From contig OU452204.1 of assembly GCA_911728435.2 (NCBI GenBank), positions 3,658,001 through 3,722,000 on the forward strand: a DNA stretch of 64,000 bases, given 5' to 3'. This document shows, piece by piece, positions 1-12,218 of this stretch. The translations under genes were made by a program, and so were the position numbers. How positions within the stretch are numbered: the first letter of the stretch is position 1; the number at the start of each line of letters is the position of its first letter. Under the pieces are notes generated by a model, which searched no databases, was not told the origin of the DNA, and was given only the letters and a program-made list of their open reading frames with translations. This DNA comes from Apoderus coryli. Its lineage: Eukaryota > Arthropoda > Insecta > Coleoptera > Attelabidae.

Positions 1-1337
1 TATGTAGCAAGCAATTCATTACTATTAATCATGTTTATTTAAAGTATATTTTTAGAGGCGGCTATAAAAATTCTTATAGAATGCGGATTAAAAATGGTTG
101 CTATTATATGCGATCAATGAAAAACCAATCAGCCTTAAAAACTTGGGTGTATCAGTGGAAAAGCCATGTTTTCATGTTAACTCTTCAAAAATATATTGTA
201 CAAAGAGCATATCAATGGATTTAAATTACATATTATACATGTTATACAAGTTCAAATAAAAGATGTTTGCTATTGTGGGGGAAAAACAATGGTGGCACCC
301 ATTGGCGAGTTTGTCAACCGTTTCAAGGTTATCTCAAGGTCAACTCGTTTTTTTCTTAATGGAAACATATATTTTTCATTACCGAATAACATAAAAAACA
401 TATAAATTTTGTTAATAAATTTTTTTGACTCCGATAATAATTTCGATATTTCTCAAAGATCTGTGGTGAAATTATTAAAAACAGAATAGGTATAAAGTTA
501 TTGGAGAATCTAGAAGAATATTACCTGTCATGTCAGTAAAAGTAAGAAATTCATTTGAAAGGAGACTCCAATTGTGCGCAAATATCAACGGACAACATTT
601 TCAACATATGTTGGACTAGTTTTTAATATTAGGTTGTTGGATTCCATTTTCTTTCTAATGGTTTTTTGAATTAAATTTTTATTTGTTCGTATTTTATTTT
701 ACAAGTATTTTCAATTGACAGCTACAATGTTTTCCATGGCAAGTCTTATAAAAATTTAGTTTTAATGAACTGTAAACGAAGAACATGATTGTTTTATAAA
801 ACAGTTTTCCTCAATTATTTTCCAATGTAACCCTATAAAAATTTAAGATCGTCGTATCCAGAAATAAATTGTCTACCTAAAAATGAAAAGAAAAATATAC
901 CATGTCATTTAAAAAAACAAAGTTGGTTGCCATAGCAACAAAGCTGTTAACGCTATAAAAAATTGAACATCAGGAGGTTGTGCCAGAAATTATACCCAAT
1001 AACTTTTCTTTAAACATTTTTTCAAAATAACGATTATTTTCGGATATACAGGGGTTTCCACACTTTATACTCCGAGTTCGAATCGGAAACTGCATCAGAC
1101 ACAGCAAATTACGTGGAATTTATCAATAATTTATTTGATACCCTAAATAGTAAAGAATTATATAGCAAAAATCCTTTCGTATGTTCTATTCCCTGTAAAT
1201 TTTTTCCTTATAAAAGTAATATCATTTTATGGGTCTAAAGTGAACACTTTTGCAGAAAGTTGCCTCTAAATAAAACTCGGCAAGTAACGGTTCCTACTTT
1301 AAGCTGTGTGTACCTTATTATTATTATTATTATTATT
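1..1337. other. Non-coding AT-rich sequence
   Basis: No convincing coding region. The motif ctataaaaattta and close variants recur near 747, 831 and 952, and a short palindrome gttgccatagcaac lies at 926-939, which suggests old repeat sequence. A TTA microsatellite at about 1316-1338 leads into the SINE that follows. Confidence 0.5.
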
Positions 1338-1551
1338 AGGCACCGTCATGGGTTCGAGTCCCAGTTCTGCCAATATTTTGTTTTCTAATTTTTTAATAAA
1401 GTAGTTAGTTTGTTACATTAGTTTATTGGAAATAATTAATATAATACAATTATAATAATAATAATTATTAAAATTCTGTTTCGTTACGCAGGTCATGCCT
1501 ATATTTTTGATTACATTATATCTTGTCGAGAAAGTTTTGGGGCGACACAAC
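1338..1551 (+). mobile_element. tRNA-derived SINE, copy 1 (5' truncated)
   Basis: It begins in the second half of a tRNA-like region with a B-box-like ggttcgagtcc, then a body containing ataaagtagttagtttgtta, ttctgtttcgttacgcaggt and a terminal ggggcgacacaac. The same body recurs at 50925-51164 and in part at 46652-46738. The tRNA-like head plus shared body and 3' end define a SINE family transcribed by RNA polymerase III. The A-box half is missing here, so this copy is 5' truncated. Confidence 0.75.
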
Positions 1552-1588
1552 TGATTTTTTTGAATATTTCCCTCATGTGTAAAAAATC

Positions 1589-2095
1589 CTATGAGAGCAG
1601 TGCAATTATCGATTGATTACAGCGGTAACTGCACTGTAGAAACCGAAAGAGCACTGCGATAATTGCATCAAAGATTAATCTTTGATTGCATTGTTTACGT
1701 ATCCACGGTAATCTCATTGTGAATCCATGATAATTAATAATAAAATTATTATGTGGTCCTGTTGTATATATTGGGGTCTCTTTTCTCCACTTCGGTAGAG
1801 TTTTCTTCGACTTCATTTTTATATTTTTTGCACATAGTTTTGCTTTTTTTGAATTTGACGGTAAAGATTCATCATCTAAGGCTTCAGAAGTATCAGGCAA
1901 ATTTGCGTGTATTTCGTAGGTCCCCGCAACATCTGATAAATCTTCAACGTTTTCACATATATTTTCGTCAAGCTCCTCTTCGTCTGTAAGTGCATCTACG
2001 GGTGGCGGAATATATACTGCATCCACGGTATCAGTCTGCAGTAAATCCTCATCCTCCTCCAATATAGCTAAAAGCTCAGCAGATAACTAAGGCAT
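1589..2095 (-). pseudogene. piggyBac-like transposase, N-terminal remnant
   Basis: The reverse strand reads an acidic N-terminal segment (IPPPVDALTDEEELDENI, then DVAGTYEIH, then a Lys-rich stretch ending KTLPKWRKE) that resembles the N-terminal region of insect piggyBac-derived transposases. The frame begins with a possible ATG at 2095, but codon 3 is TAG (2089-2087), so the start is broken. The DDE catalytic core is absent: after about 1745 the similarity ends in short palindromes, including tgcatcaaagattaatct followed by its near reverse complement. Inverted-repeat-like ends lie just upstream (2366-2747). Confidence 0.6.
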
Positions 2096-2747
2096 TCTGT
2101 TTTTCCAAGACATCATTATAACCAAACAAATTATTTAAAAAAAAATTAACAAACAGAACCATAATTATCACTTACTTCAAGTCAATATTTTCCAGAGCTT
2201 CACTTTATATTTTATATATAATATAATTTTAAATCACAATAATTATAACTTAGTATCTTTGTTGACACTCACTAAGAAGAATCACACACAAATTATATAA
2301 GAAACAAAATAAATGCTACCTAATTGTGGGTCAGCGAAGGGCGCGACATTATGGCGCCTTCTTACCGGAATTCCCAACGTTGCGTAGGTATACGCAACAT
2401 TAGGAAAAATGATCCGATATGCAAAAACTGTACATGTTTTGTAAAATATCATATTTTTACTAAAGATCATGGGAATCTAAATCCATAATTTGAAATATCT
2501 CATCCGTTTCTGTGTCAGACAAATAGATTGACGAATATATGAAATGATAAATCTCAAAATGTTGCGAGTTCATAAATTCGCACAAAATAAATATCTTAAC
2601 TCTGTCGACATATTTCTTAAAACGTAAAGTCTTTGTTGTATTTTGAAAAAATTGTAGCAACAAAAAAGTATTTTTTTTACTGGCACATTGGAAAAAAAAA
2701 ATTTAAAAAATGTTTCGTTTACGCAACGTTGGGGATTAATGGGTTAA
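2096..2747 (-). mobile_element. piggyBac 5' end with TTAA border
   Basis: In the minus direction the element appears to start at the TTAA at 2747-2744, with a terminal sequence ttaacccattaatccccaac followed by gttgcgtaaacg. A second copy of cccaacgttgcgta lies at about 2366-2379, next to a small palindrome gttgcgtaggtatacgcaac. A TTAA border and a Cys-free leader before the transposase N-terminus fit piggyBac. The far end is not visible. Confidence 0.55.
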
Positions 2748-3655
2748 GTACTAAGTGTCAGTTATCAGTTATAATTTTTTATTTTCCAAGAAAGCGAAAC
2801 GAGATATTTAAAACGGCATTGCGCCGCCCTCATGTATACCTCCGGGGGCGGCATCGAAAATCGCTACACGTCACAAACTTGTAAATGCTTAGAACTACCC
2901 CTATGTCAAATTTCTATTTTCTATCTTTTTTGTTTGATACCCAAAGCCCTATTCCTACCGAACTTATTATTTACCCGAAGAAACATTAAAAAGAAGTAAA
3001 ATTTAAGTACCTAAACCTATAAAGTGGAACTTATACCTGAATTTATAACCCATTTTCTGCATCGATCTTCTTCTTTAGGAAATCGAAAGAAATGTACCTC
3101 TCGATTGTTTCTGTAACTGTTGTTACAATTTCGAAAAGCACATTGGTTACGACTTAATTTCGAATTGTTTCTTTCCATTTTCACAAAACACAAAAATTAT
3201 TTAGTCACTAACTAGGAAGTTTCTCAAATAAAAAAAAAACACAACACAAAATAATATAATTAGTCTAAAATTAGAAAAACACAAAATAAGTTAAAAAATA
3301 TTCACAAAAAAAATAACTACGCAGCCAAAGATTAAATTTAATTTAATATATTAGGTAATTCTCTTCAAAACAAAATCAGTAGGTATGAAAACAACCATAA
3401 CATGTATACCTAATATAATATAGGTAGCACTGATAATTTTTTTATTATAGGTATTATAAGATCTACAACAATCTTGTTACATCTTTGCCACATTGTCTAC
3501 GTGAAATATTTAAAATATATGTAATAAATTGAAAAAGTATCTAGTCAATTCTTAAGTGGAGTTATAATTTTGACAAAGAATAATGTACATTAATACCTAC
3601 TTGATTTCGGTATTGGTATAAAAGTCTAATATCCACGAAATAAATTTAATATACC
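2748..3655. other. Non-coding, AT-rich
   Basis: No gene or clear repeat boundary seen. Stops are dense in all frames and homopolymer A runs are common. Confidence 0.5.
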
Positions 3656-3906
3656 TAATAATCATTAATCCATGCCATACAACATGTTTCAAGACTAGAC
3701 CAGTCCCATAAACAGTGGCGAGCAATAATTAAATCAAAAGCTTTTAGCTTTTAGATATTTAGATTTTTTTATATACATCAACAAATTATTACAATGGAGC
3801 CAGAAGTATGTTTCTATCTAAAAGCTTTTCATTTAATGATTGTTCGCCACTGATCATGGGACTGGTCTAGTCTTGAAACATGTATGACATGGATTAAATA
3901 TTATTA
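3656..3906. repeat. MITE-like inverted-repeat element
   Basis: About 85 bp at the left (attaatccatgccatacaac, then atgtttcaagactagaccag, then tcccataaacagtggcgag) return as a near reverse complement at the right (ctcgccact-like cgccactgatcatgggactg, gtctagtcttgaaacatg, catggattaaat). Total about 250 bp with no coding capacity, typical of a non-autonomous DNA transposon. No target duplication was resolved. Confidence 0.75.
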
Positions 3907-4689
3907 TATTAAATTTAATTCATAGAGATAAGGCTTTTATTTCAATACTGTACTTGTAATAAATCACCCTGTGTGTTTCTTTTACCGACGAATCGGCAAC
4001 AGCACGACACACACCACATTCGCTTGTTTTTTTTTTCTACCCTCCCTACGTATCCCCTCCAGATTAATACAGAATTTCATCAATCTCTCTCTCTGACAAT
4101 ACAGCATTGTTGGTGCATAACTGTTGCAAATGATGTAAATAATTGTTATACGTTGCGTTTTGTTTCTGATATTAATAAACTACAAAACGGTTTCTGGCTG
4201 TGACAATACTGCTCTATGCTTTACACGCTAGTCTACGCCACGTAGTGGCTGGCATACTTAGAGATGTTCTCATTTTAATGCATTGGGCTGACTATCTATT
4301 GTGTAGATTAATCTTTGCTCGTGCAAACGAAATTTGGCTATCTGTAATGGTTAAGCCGCTAGGTGGCGTTTCTCAATTTTGGTCGATTTCTTTTATGGCT
4401 TATATATTAATATTATATATTTAAGTTATATATATATATATTTTAAACCCAATAATATATTTGACTATAAGAAAATAATCCATATAAATCATGGCCATTG
4501 TGACACAACGGCGCGGCGTGAATATTGTTTTAAAAGAAACGCAGCAATACATTTGAAGTTAATCGCGGTATGCAAATCTGTTAAAAAGTTTGGTACGTCA
4601 AATTTATTTTGGTAAATAAGTGGTTTCAAATATTTTGCTGAGTTCGGTATTCATCTAAAATAAAATAAGTTGTAATTATTTAAAAATGT
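3907..4689. other. Non-coding stretch
   Basis: No gene recognised. The open frames at 3973-4424 have no family resemblance that I can see. A caccctgtgtg near 3967 is reminiscent of the TACAGGGTG transposon ends elsewhere in the window. Confidence 0.4.
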
Positions 4690-5010
4690 ATCAAAATTAC
4701 CAAAAGTATGACATTTTAAAATGCTTTATGTAATGGAGTGTAATGAAAATATAGAAGCTGCGAAGAATCTTTACGAAAACCGATATCCAGAGAAAGTGAA
4801 GCCATCGAATTCAATGTTTCAAAGATTAAAAAGTAACCTTATTAATTTTGGTGCGTTTCGGAAACCACGGACTATTGTCAATAATATCGATAATCGGCAA
4901 GAACTTATGAAAATTACAGTTTTGGTTGCAGCTGCAAATAACCTATGCTCGTCCACCCGAATGTTAGAAATACACTCTTAAGTACAACGAATTATTAAAA
5001 CACACATAAA
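4690..5010 (+). pseudogene. DUF4817-type transposase N-terminus, fragment
   Basis: The frame from 4721 encodes DMLYVMECNENIEAAKNLY-like helix-turn-helix sequence, then ENRYPEKVKPSNSMFQRLK, which matches the N-terminal helical domain (DUF4817 type) of Tc1/mariner-related transposases in insects. A stop at 4979 is followed in the same frame by VQRIIKTH, the kind of sequence found in the next DNA-binding helix, so this stop is a mutation. No DDE core follows. It is a third scrap of the same broad family as 31378-33600 and 41590-44856. Confidence 0.55.
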
Positions 5011-5819
5011 CAATAAATATATATTTTTATTAATTTGATATAAGTAAAATAAATATATAGATACAATATCTTTTATATCGAAAAGGGTACAGCCAAATAA
5101 TCATATCATTACTAACAATCTTCTCAATATTGAAATAATTAGTAAAAACTTAACACTGAGGATTCTTATAATCTAGTAAATGGTAAACAGTAAACATAGG
5201 TAGATAATATATTAAAGTGAATTCTAGACATATATTTTCTTATTTAAAGCTTAGGTACCTTACAAAAGATATACAATGGTCTAACGGCAAAATTATAATC
5301 CTAAACACAACGCTAACCAACATAGCTTTACTGTTGTTTGAAATTTGAAACCTCTCACTCATTACGACTTACGACACTGAATTATGGAACTTAATATCAT
5401 CGGTTCATGTTTGAGGCTATTTTTGCAGTGCATGTTTAACATGTCAAGTATTTTCAAGGCAATACTGTTTTGAAAGACACATAATACAAATATATAAACT
5501 GAATGACATTGTAAACTTTAAAATACAAGGTTGGATTGGCTAAGAAAATTTTCTAACACTATAAGGAATACGAAAAAAAAATATATCAGATAAATTATTT
5601 TGTATTTATTTTTGATTTTGTTTTAATAGATATAGATAAATCACACACAGATCTTGTCTTCAATTTTGTTTTCGACAAACCATCAACTTCATTTTTTCAA
5701 TATGATCAAGTCTCTTTTAAAACACGCCTTGAAGCAAATGATTCAAATTAAATGATATGTCGTTTATGAGAGTTGAAATAATTAAATAACCATATAGAAA
5801 TCCGCCACTTCGTCATTGC
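5011..5819. other. Non-coding stretch
   Basis: AT-rich, with no gene or recognisable repeat boundary seen. Confidence 0.4.
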
Positions 5820-6314
5820 GCTAATTGTCGGGCCGTCAATCAATCAAACCAAATCAACTGTCACATTCGCATACGAGAGTAAGTCATTGCGCCCATAGTA
5901 ACACCTAATAGACTGACGGTCCCAAGAGTGTTAGGCAGTCGCGATGCACATAATTTCTCAACATTTATTATTAGACTCGAATCAGTAATATGTGCGTATA
6001 CTAACATGTCCGACCATGAAAATAATTCACACTAACCACAATCCGATTTATATTCTTTCCAGCCTTTATTCCTAATAACTCCAAAGTAGTCATTTGTATT
6101 GCATTCGTCACCTCTCTGGACGAGATGCATGCAATCGGGTATCAATCTGTGTGAAATGGTCTGTTCTGCGTTCGTCGAGACAGTGAAAGCCATGTCCAAT
6201 TAGGGTGTTTTTTTATTCATTTTTTTAACTTTACTAACGCGCAATGACGTACTCTCTGTATCCGAATGTGACAGTTGCCTTGGTTAAAAACATGATTGAC
6301 AGCCGGATATGCGA
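5820..6314. repeat. MITE-like element, ~0.5 kb
   Basis: The left end (cgggccgtcaatcaatc, then caactgtcacattcgcatac, gagagtaagtcattgcgc) returns inverted at the right end (gcgcaatgacgtactctc, gtatccgaatgtgacagttg, atgattgacagccgg). The arms are about 80 bp and imperfect, and the interior is non-coding. It lies about 0.75 kb beyond the kinase stop codon. Confidence 0.75.
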
Positions 6315-7064
6315 TAGTAGACGCAGGTAATGTAGAATTATTGTGGTGTCAAAAATAAATTTCTGACAAATTCTCTGACTTTAAATACCATTCATGGGCG
6401 TATAATTAGTTAACGTAATTATTTCGAATTACTTACAAACGTCATGTGAGCTTATTGAAAATGCAAATTCGCTTTAAAATGTGTTAAAAATGACTGAGCC
6501 GCATTTAATTAAAAATGAAATATCGAACTAAGATTAAAACGGAGCGATTGTGTTGTTGATTATCCCTATTCATTGAAGCAAAATAAACAATTAAAAATAA
6601 TAACAACTTGTTTTGAAAAAGAATCGATGAAAGTTATTACATTTCCCAAATTAATCTACTTTGTAAATCCTATTGTTTTTGAACCCAAATTTAGAACCTC
6701 CAAAATTCGATGCTTCTGATAACTGACAATCTTTAAAGCATACGTTCAAACATTCTACAAAATTAAAAAGTATATCTAGTACAACGAATTCCATAACGTG
6801 TAGTTAATTAATAATAATATTGGAGATATAATTGATATTTTTGACAACAAGAACAAAAAACTATCTTCAATATAGATGTAAGGCACTTAGTCTATTTTTA
6901 TTTCACATTTTAGCCTTTTAATCAAAATATCTGTAAGTTTTGTATATCCATTTTAGACTAACTATTGCCTAACCAAGTATTGTCTATAAAACGTTGTACC
7001 TATAAGGTTTCAATTTATAAACAAAAATTGATACGTCATTTTTTCTTAATTAATTTGATATTTA
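6315..7064 (-). other. Probable 3' UTR and downstream flank of the kinase gene
   Basis: This is directly downstream of the TGA at 7067-7065 on the minus strand. A minus-strand AATAAA at 6902-6897, about 165 nt past the stop, is a possible polyadenylation signal. Such hexamers are common in AT-rich DNA, so the cleavage site is not established. Confidence 0.35.
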
Positions 7065-7744
7065 TCATGTCTTTGGTGAAGCCCAAAAAGCGCTAACCTT
7101 TTGAAATCTCTCACTTTTCAACTTCCCGTCTGTTCTTCTGTTGTTACTCAAATTCGGAGATGGCGGATATGATTGTATTGACAATTTCTCGTTGTTATTA
7201 ACTTGGGTTGTGAAACGCAAAGCAGGTGATGGACTACGCAACCGTGGCGGTATAGTAGTCCTGCCAGCTTCAAATATGTTTAGCTGACAATTTTGGGCAG
7301 CTTTATCCTCTAATTTTCCTAATATCTGATCTACACGCGAAATTCTTTTATTATGACTGTCCGTTATTGATGATTTATGGTTACAGAGTCCTTTTGGTGG
7401 TAAATGGCTTATAGTATTACAATCATTTTCTTGTTTAACAATATTCGAATCAATTTCTTCGTGTTTGGATGATACAATTGATTTAGTCGGTGTGATTTCC
7501 CTAAAATTACTATTAAGATTATTACTAGTACTAATAGTAGCCGATGCGGAAGTAGTATGTTGTTTTGAACATAAATCGTTATTAGGTGATGACTTTCTCG
7601 TTGGTGTTGGTGATCGAAACCTTATATTGTTGTTGTTGACGGTGTTATCTTGAGGTTTATCAAACTTTTTAATTGTTCCAGCTACAGTGCGAGATGAGTA
7701 GATTTTGAGCCGACTTATGCCGTCTGGCGCACTTGGTGATTTGC
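7065..7744 (-). CDS. Strn-Mlck: Stretchin-Mlck-like kinase, exon 8 (C-terminal tail and stop)
   Basis: This is the last exon seen. The acceptor is ttatttgtgtag before 7744. The phase completes the codon left by exon 7 (T|GC), giving 225 residues and a TGA at 7067-7065. The encoded tail is low in complexity: Ser, Asn, Thr and Pro rich, with RSPTPTRKSSP-like basic-proline clusters, a short helical stretch (RVDQILGKLEDKAAQN), PPRLRSPSPALRF, and a final aromatic motif KVSAFWASPKT. I do not recognise a named domain. Such Ser-Pro-rich tails are plausible phosphorylation or filament-binding regions, but that is inference. The open 680 bp in the right phase argues strongly that this belongs to the kinase gene. 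Confidence 0.85.
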
Positions 7745-8099
7745 CTACACAAATAAAAGAATAAACGTGATAAGTATTGCTAAATTGTGCACACCAAGTC
7801 GTGTACTGATTAAACTGAATAAACTACTAGTACTGAGTAAACCGACCATTCGTGTTGCCGAAACGTTTAGAAGGATACCGAATGAAGATGAAAATATAAT
7901 ATAACAATCTGATTATATCATTGGTGAAAGCCCATCTGCTATTAAATAACTCCCATCTCACATCACTTCACATTGACAATCATCAAATTGACTCTTAAAT
8001 AGTGATGGGTTTAAAAAGAAACTTCCGAATAAGACCAGAACCGGGAGTTTTTACTACTATTAGAACTGGTAAAGTTTTTACTACTATTAGAACTGGACC

Positions 8100-10200
8100 C
8101 CGGACTGTTCTTTAAAAGAGTGCTGAATGGTGTCATCTGCAAGCAGCTTGAGGCGAGTTTCAATGAGAATGATAAGCTTTGCACCAAACTTGAATCGATA
8201 ATTTTATCTTAATGCTTTGAATAATTTGATAATAGGAAGTTTGCTCTCTGGCCTAATACCATCGGCAAAGAAGGAGTAAGAAAGTGTAACTCCAACGGTC
8301 TATTGCTGCTAATCAACTGCGCAGAACAATATCTTGTTATTACAAACACACAAGACGACATGGCAACATCCAAGGTCAAAGCACTGGCATATGATCCACT
8401 ACGTAATTGTTCGCGCTCGTGACCGACATGAAGTGAAGAGCACCAAAGCTTTAGCGAGTGCTGAGGATGGCTGGACTGATCACCGACTTGTGCGATCCAG
8501 TATGACCTTCCGTCTACTTGCAAAACGACTACAAAAGGGAAGGAAACTAAGGCGAAAGCCTAACATCGAATGCCTAAAGGACAACCGCGCGAAACTGTCT
8601 TTCCAACAGCACCTGCAGGACAATTACCCGGAAGGATATCCGGATAGTATTGAAGAACACTGGTCGTTATTAAGGTCCGTCGTGCTCTTTGCAGGTGAGA
8701 AGACGGTAGGCTATGTGCGACGAAAACATCTGGATTGGTTCGATGAAAATGATGGAGAGATAGAAAGACTAATAGACACTGAGCGTAAAGCATTAATCAT
8801 CTGGAAAAATGACCGCAACTCAAAATGAAAAAAGCGTCTCTTTCAAATGGCGAAGTCTGAATTACAACTAAGACTCGATATCTGAAGAATCAGTGGTGGA
8901 CGGCTAAATCGATCGAAATGCAACAAATAGCTGACAAAGCAACAACACCAGAACTTTCTTCCATGCCACTAAGGCAATTTACGCCCATCTGCATAGAGTC
9001 TTAACCCACTGCAAACCAGGGATGGCTCTCGTCTTTTAAGGGATTGAACGTCAATTGGTTCCCGGTGAAATAAACATTTTAAGGAACTAGTAAACATGCA
9101 CACCCAGGTCGATAATGCAACGCTCGATCGGTTGCCACATAAACCAACCCAACACCACTTGGGAGATGTACCTTCTCTGCAAGAAGTTTATAAAGCTATT
9201 CGACAACTTAAAAACAACAAAGCAGCTGGATCTGATGGCATATCTCCAGAGCTTGTTAAAGAAGGAGGCCAGTGATATTGGAACATTCTCATGTTCTAAT
9301 AACTAAAATATGGAACAACGAAACCGTGCCTGCTGAAATGCGAGATGCCTCAATTGTCACAATATTTAAGAAAGTGGATAGGTCCGTATGTGGAAACTAT
9401 CATGGTATCTCTCTCCTCTCCATCTTGCAAGAATTTTGAGTTTTGTCTTCTCCCACTCTCGGAAGGGTTCTTGCCAGAAACAATGTGGTTTTATTTAGAC
9501 CCAACAGGGGTACAGCCAACATGATATATAGTTGCGAGTGTATAACTGTAGTTCCTACCATTACGTATAGCTGTGAGTATTGGACCAAAAATCCTAGAAA
9601 AGTACCATCAACGATGTCGTAGAAGAATTAATGGAATTAAATGGCAGGACCGACGCCGACGAACAAACATCAGCATTCTGGAAGAAGCTGAAACAACTAC
9701 CATTGAGGCGATGATTGTCAGGCACCAGCTGTGATGGAGTGGCCACGTAATCCGCATGCCAACGGAACGCCTTCCAAAGAGAATCCTTTATTCACAGCTT
9801 AAGGTCGGCTCACGAAATCAGGGAGGGCAGCAAATGAGGTACAAGGATGTTCTTAAGACCAACATGAAGAAGTGTGGCTGAGATGTGAAAAACAACTGGG
9901 AGCAGATCGCGAACGACTGACCGAGATGGAGGCGTGTCATTTACGAGAGCAATCAAGTTTTTCAAGAGCAGCGTCGACGACATGAGGATGCGAAGAGACA
10001 GCATCGAAAGGAGGGAGAACGCATGGAGGGGCAGTGCACCTACTTCAGCCGGTAAATGGTGGTGATTGGGTGTGTCAGTTTTGTAACAAAATTTGTGCTA
10101 AGGATCGGTCGGTTTAGCCATCTTAGGGTTCACAACAGAAATCCCTGAGTTGGAGTAATTCATACTCGTTAGCTAGGAATGCCTCCCTAGAAACCTGTGA
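8100..10200 (+). mobile_element. RTE-like non-LTR retrotransposon remnant (in intron 7)
   Basis: Pieces of one element occur in order. The C-terminal part of an apurinic-like endonuclease is at 8334-8530 (HPRSKHWHMIHYVIV, then GWTDHRLVRSSM). The endonuclease-RT linker follows (LRRKPNIECLK, then SIEEHWSLL). The first RT block is near 9170-9260 (EVYKAIRQLKNNKAAGSDGI, SPELVKEGG). The conserved C-terminus is at about 9600-10010 ([19 protein letters not shown], then EDAKRQHRKEGER). A finger-like CQFCNKICAKDRS lies near 10075. The RT palm with its catalytic aspartates is missing, between about 9420 and 9570, and stops interrupt every block, so it is dead. It sits in the intron opposite to the gene's direction. 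Confidence 0.75.
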
Positions 10201-10791
10201 GAACTCTTTACAACAAGGCAAAACATACACATTTTCGTCTGTATGAGTAAAAAAGGTTACTAATCAAAGATTTTTTTGGTATTCAGATAATACATTTTAT
10301 TACCATGTTTAAAAAGGAAATTCGGTATTTTTTGTTGGTTTTGTATATTTTTCTAATGTTTTCATATGGTATCTCTAGTTAGTAGGTGCAGTATTCATAC
10401 TCGTTTGCTGGATACATAGATGTTCAACAACACAAAACTATCAGGTTAGACGGTATTTAAGTATTTGTTTGATAAGTCTTACCTGTCTAAGTTAGCTCTA
10501 TGGAAAATTTGAGAAAGCTTTATATCGGGGATGACGATATAAAGTTAATTAGAAAATACGTTTAATCACTTTAGCAAAACACTTAGTTAAATCTCAATGC
10601 GCATACCCCTGACACCGTAAGAACAGAATTCAAACTTTCGTTAGAGCAGCGAAACGCGTATCGTGATTTAGGTAAGTTCCAAAACGCGTTTACTAATTTG
10701 ATTCTAAGGTTAAAAGTTCTATCTATCTAAAGAAAAACATCAAATATATGAAACACAAATTTAAGTTAGTAAATTAAATATGCAAACTTAC
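10201..10791. other. Intron 7 remainder, non-coding
   Basis: Nothing recognised. The splice donor of exon 7 (gtaagt on the minus strand) is at 10791-10786. Confidence 0.5.
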
Positions 10792-11998
10792 ATTTCGATG
10801 CACTATGACTATCGCTTCCATTGCTAAAGCTCCCAGTTTTACTGCCTAACTTTAAACTAATACCATTCTTCCGATCATTAACAAGATCTTCATCTTCAAC
10901 TTCCTTCAAAATATTAGTTCTTATAGTTTCACTTCTATAACTACTAGAATTTCTATAATTACTTAACTTCTCACTTTCAACATTTCTCCTATTATTCAAA
11001 ATCATCAGATACGAAGTATTATAAGATTTCTCGTCATCAGAATCATTTTGCGAAGCAGTACCTTCACATTCCTCATTAATCAAAAACTTCTTACCCAATA
11101 AAGGCGTAGAAGTCGTAGAGTTATTTGACGTTAGATGTGTTGTACCGGAACAATCACTGATACCACTGTCGCTGCGTTCGCTGCAAGCGCGATTCTTTAC
11201 AATTTTAGAATTACTTTCAGATCGTTCATAGTTATGAGATTCTGTTTTTGAGATGTGTTGTATATGTTTAGTATTATTACAATTTGAAAGTTCTTCATCT
11301 ACTAGTCTTGGATTCATTTCTGTTGAGCTTTTATTACTGATATTATTGGAACATTTATTATATCCTGGTGTTGATGATTCTTGTAATAATGTGGAACTTT
11401 CAGATATTTTCTTAACATTGCCTAGGAAATTATATTTCGAGGAAACGTTGAGATTTGAACTTTCATTTAAATGTTCTGTAATGGCGCAATTTGTGGAGTA
11501 TTCTTCTATTTGATTTTTGGAAATATTTATAAGAGATGTACAACTTTGACTAAAATCTTTATTATCATTATTAGTATCTAAAATGTCTTCCATAACATTT
11601 TCATTTCCTTCTTCTACAGCAGTTTTGTCAGTAGCATCTTCCTTACCAATGCTCAAGGCAGAATCGTATCCCTGAGATTCGTTACCTCTTGTTGTCACAA
11701 ATTCCTCATGTTCTTCACCAACTTGTTCAATATTCCTTTCTTCATTCAAAATAATTGTTTCATATTGTTCTTCAATTTCTTCATCTATGGATTCTGACTG
11801 ATTTAGTTTGATGATTGAATCAATGATATAAGGAAATTTTTCTTCTTCGTTTAAACTCGACATTCGTGGTAGGGTTTGTGAACTAATACTGCCTGTAATG
11901 GAAGGTCGTGGCGTGTTGGGATTAGAGTTTGCCGAATTACGCCTACTTGCTGATAGAGTTGCCATTCTACCGAGTGCCCTGATTGCGTTACCGGTTTT
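10792..11998 (-). CDS. Strn-Mlck: Stretchin-Mlck-like kinase, exon 7 (calmodulin-binding end and acidic Ser/Asn-rich tail)
   Basis: A single open exon of 1207 bp with acceptor ctaactag before 11998 and donor gtaagt after 10792, phase 0 in and phase 1 out. It opens with KTGNAIRALGRM, which completes the calmodulin-binding helix begun in exon 6, then MATLSASRRNSANSNPNTP, a basic Ser-rich stretch. The remaining about 370 residues are rich in Ser, Asn, Glu and Thr, with acidic runs (SIDEEIEEQYETI) and SGISDCSG- and HSASK-like patches, and no domain I recognise. An internal ATG (MATLSAS...) could be taken for a start, but the exon is clearly spliced onto the kinase. The region is probably disordered; phosphorylation sites are likely but cannot be assigned. 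Confidence 0.88.
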
Positions 11999-12097
11999 CT
12001 AGTTAGAAAAAAACACACACAAAACAACACATGCAAATTAAATAGCAAAGAACACGATATTGACATTCATGCTAAATTTCATTAAAAAGTTTCTTAC

Positions 12098-12218
12098 CTG
12101 CCATTTGCGCCGGATTATAAACTTCTTTAATTTGTCAGTCGATAGAATAACAGTTTCTTGGTGACTTTCGGGATCTAACCAAATGTGTTTCAGGCATTGT
12201 TCGGCTGATAAACGATCT
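12098..12218 (-). CDS. Strn-Mlck: Stretchin-Mlck-like kinase, exon 6 (end of kinase lobe, start of calmodulin-binding helix)
   Basis: 121 bp with acceptor ctcattttag before 12218 and donor gtaaga after 12098. The phase-2 codon GA|A joins from exon 5. It encodes EDRLSAEQCLKHIWL, the last helices of a protein kinase fold with the conserved subdomain XI arginine, then an autoinhibitory-type linker and FIIRRKWQ. Joined to exon 7 this gives RRKWQKTGNAIRALGRM, a basic amphipathic helix with a leading Trp that closely matches the calmodulin-binding segment of myosin light chain kinases. Intron 6 is only 99 bp, the shortest of the gene. Confidence 0.9.

Noticed and set aside
1753..1989. Plus-strand open frame
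   Set aside because: Antisense of the piggyBac N-terminal remnant; hydrophobic only because of strand composition.
11253..11513. Plus-strand open frame over exon 7
   Set aside because: It is the antisense of a spliced coding exon with consistent phase; the plus frame has no recognisable features.
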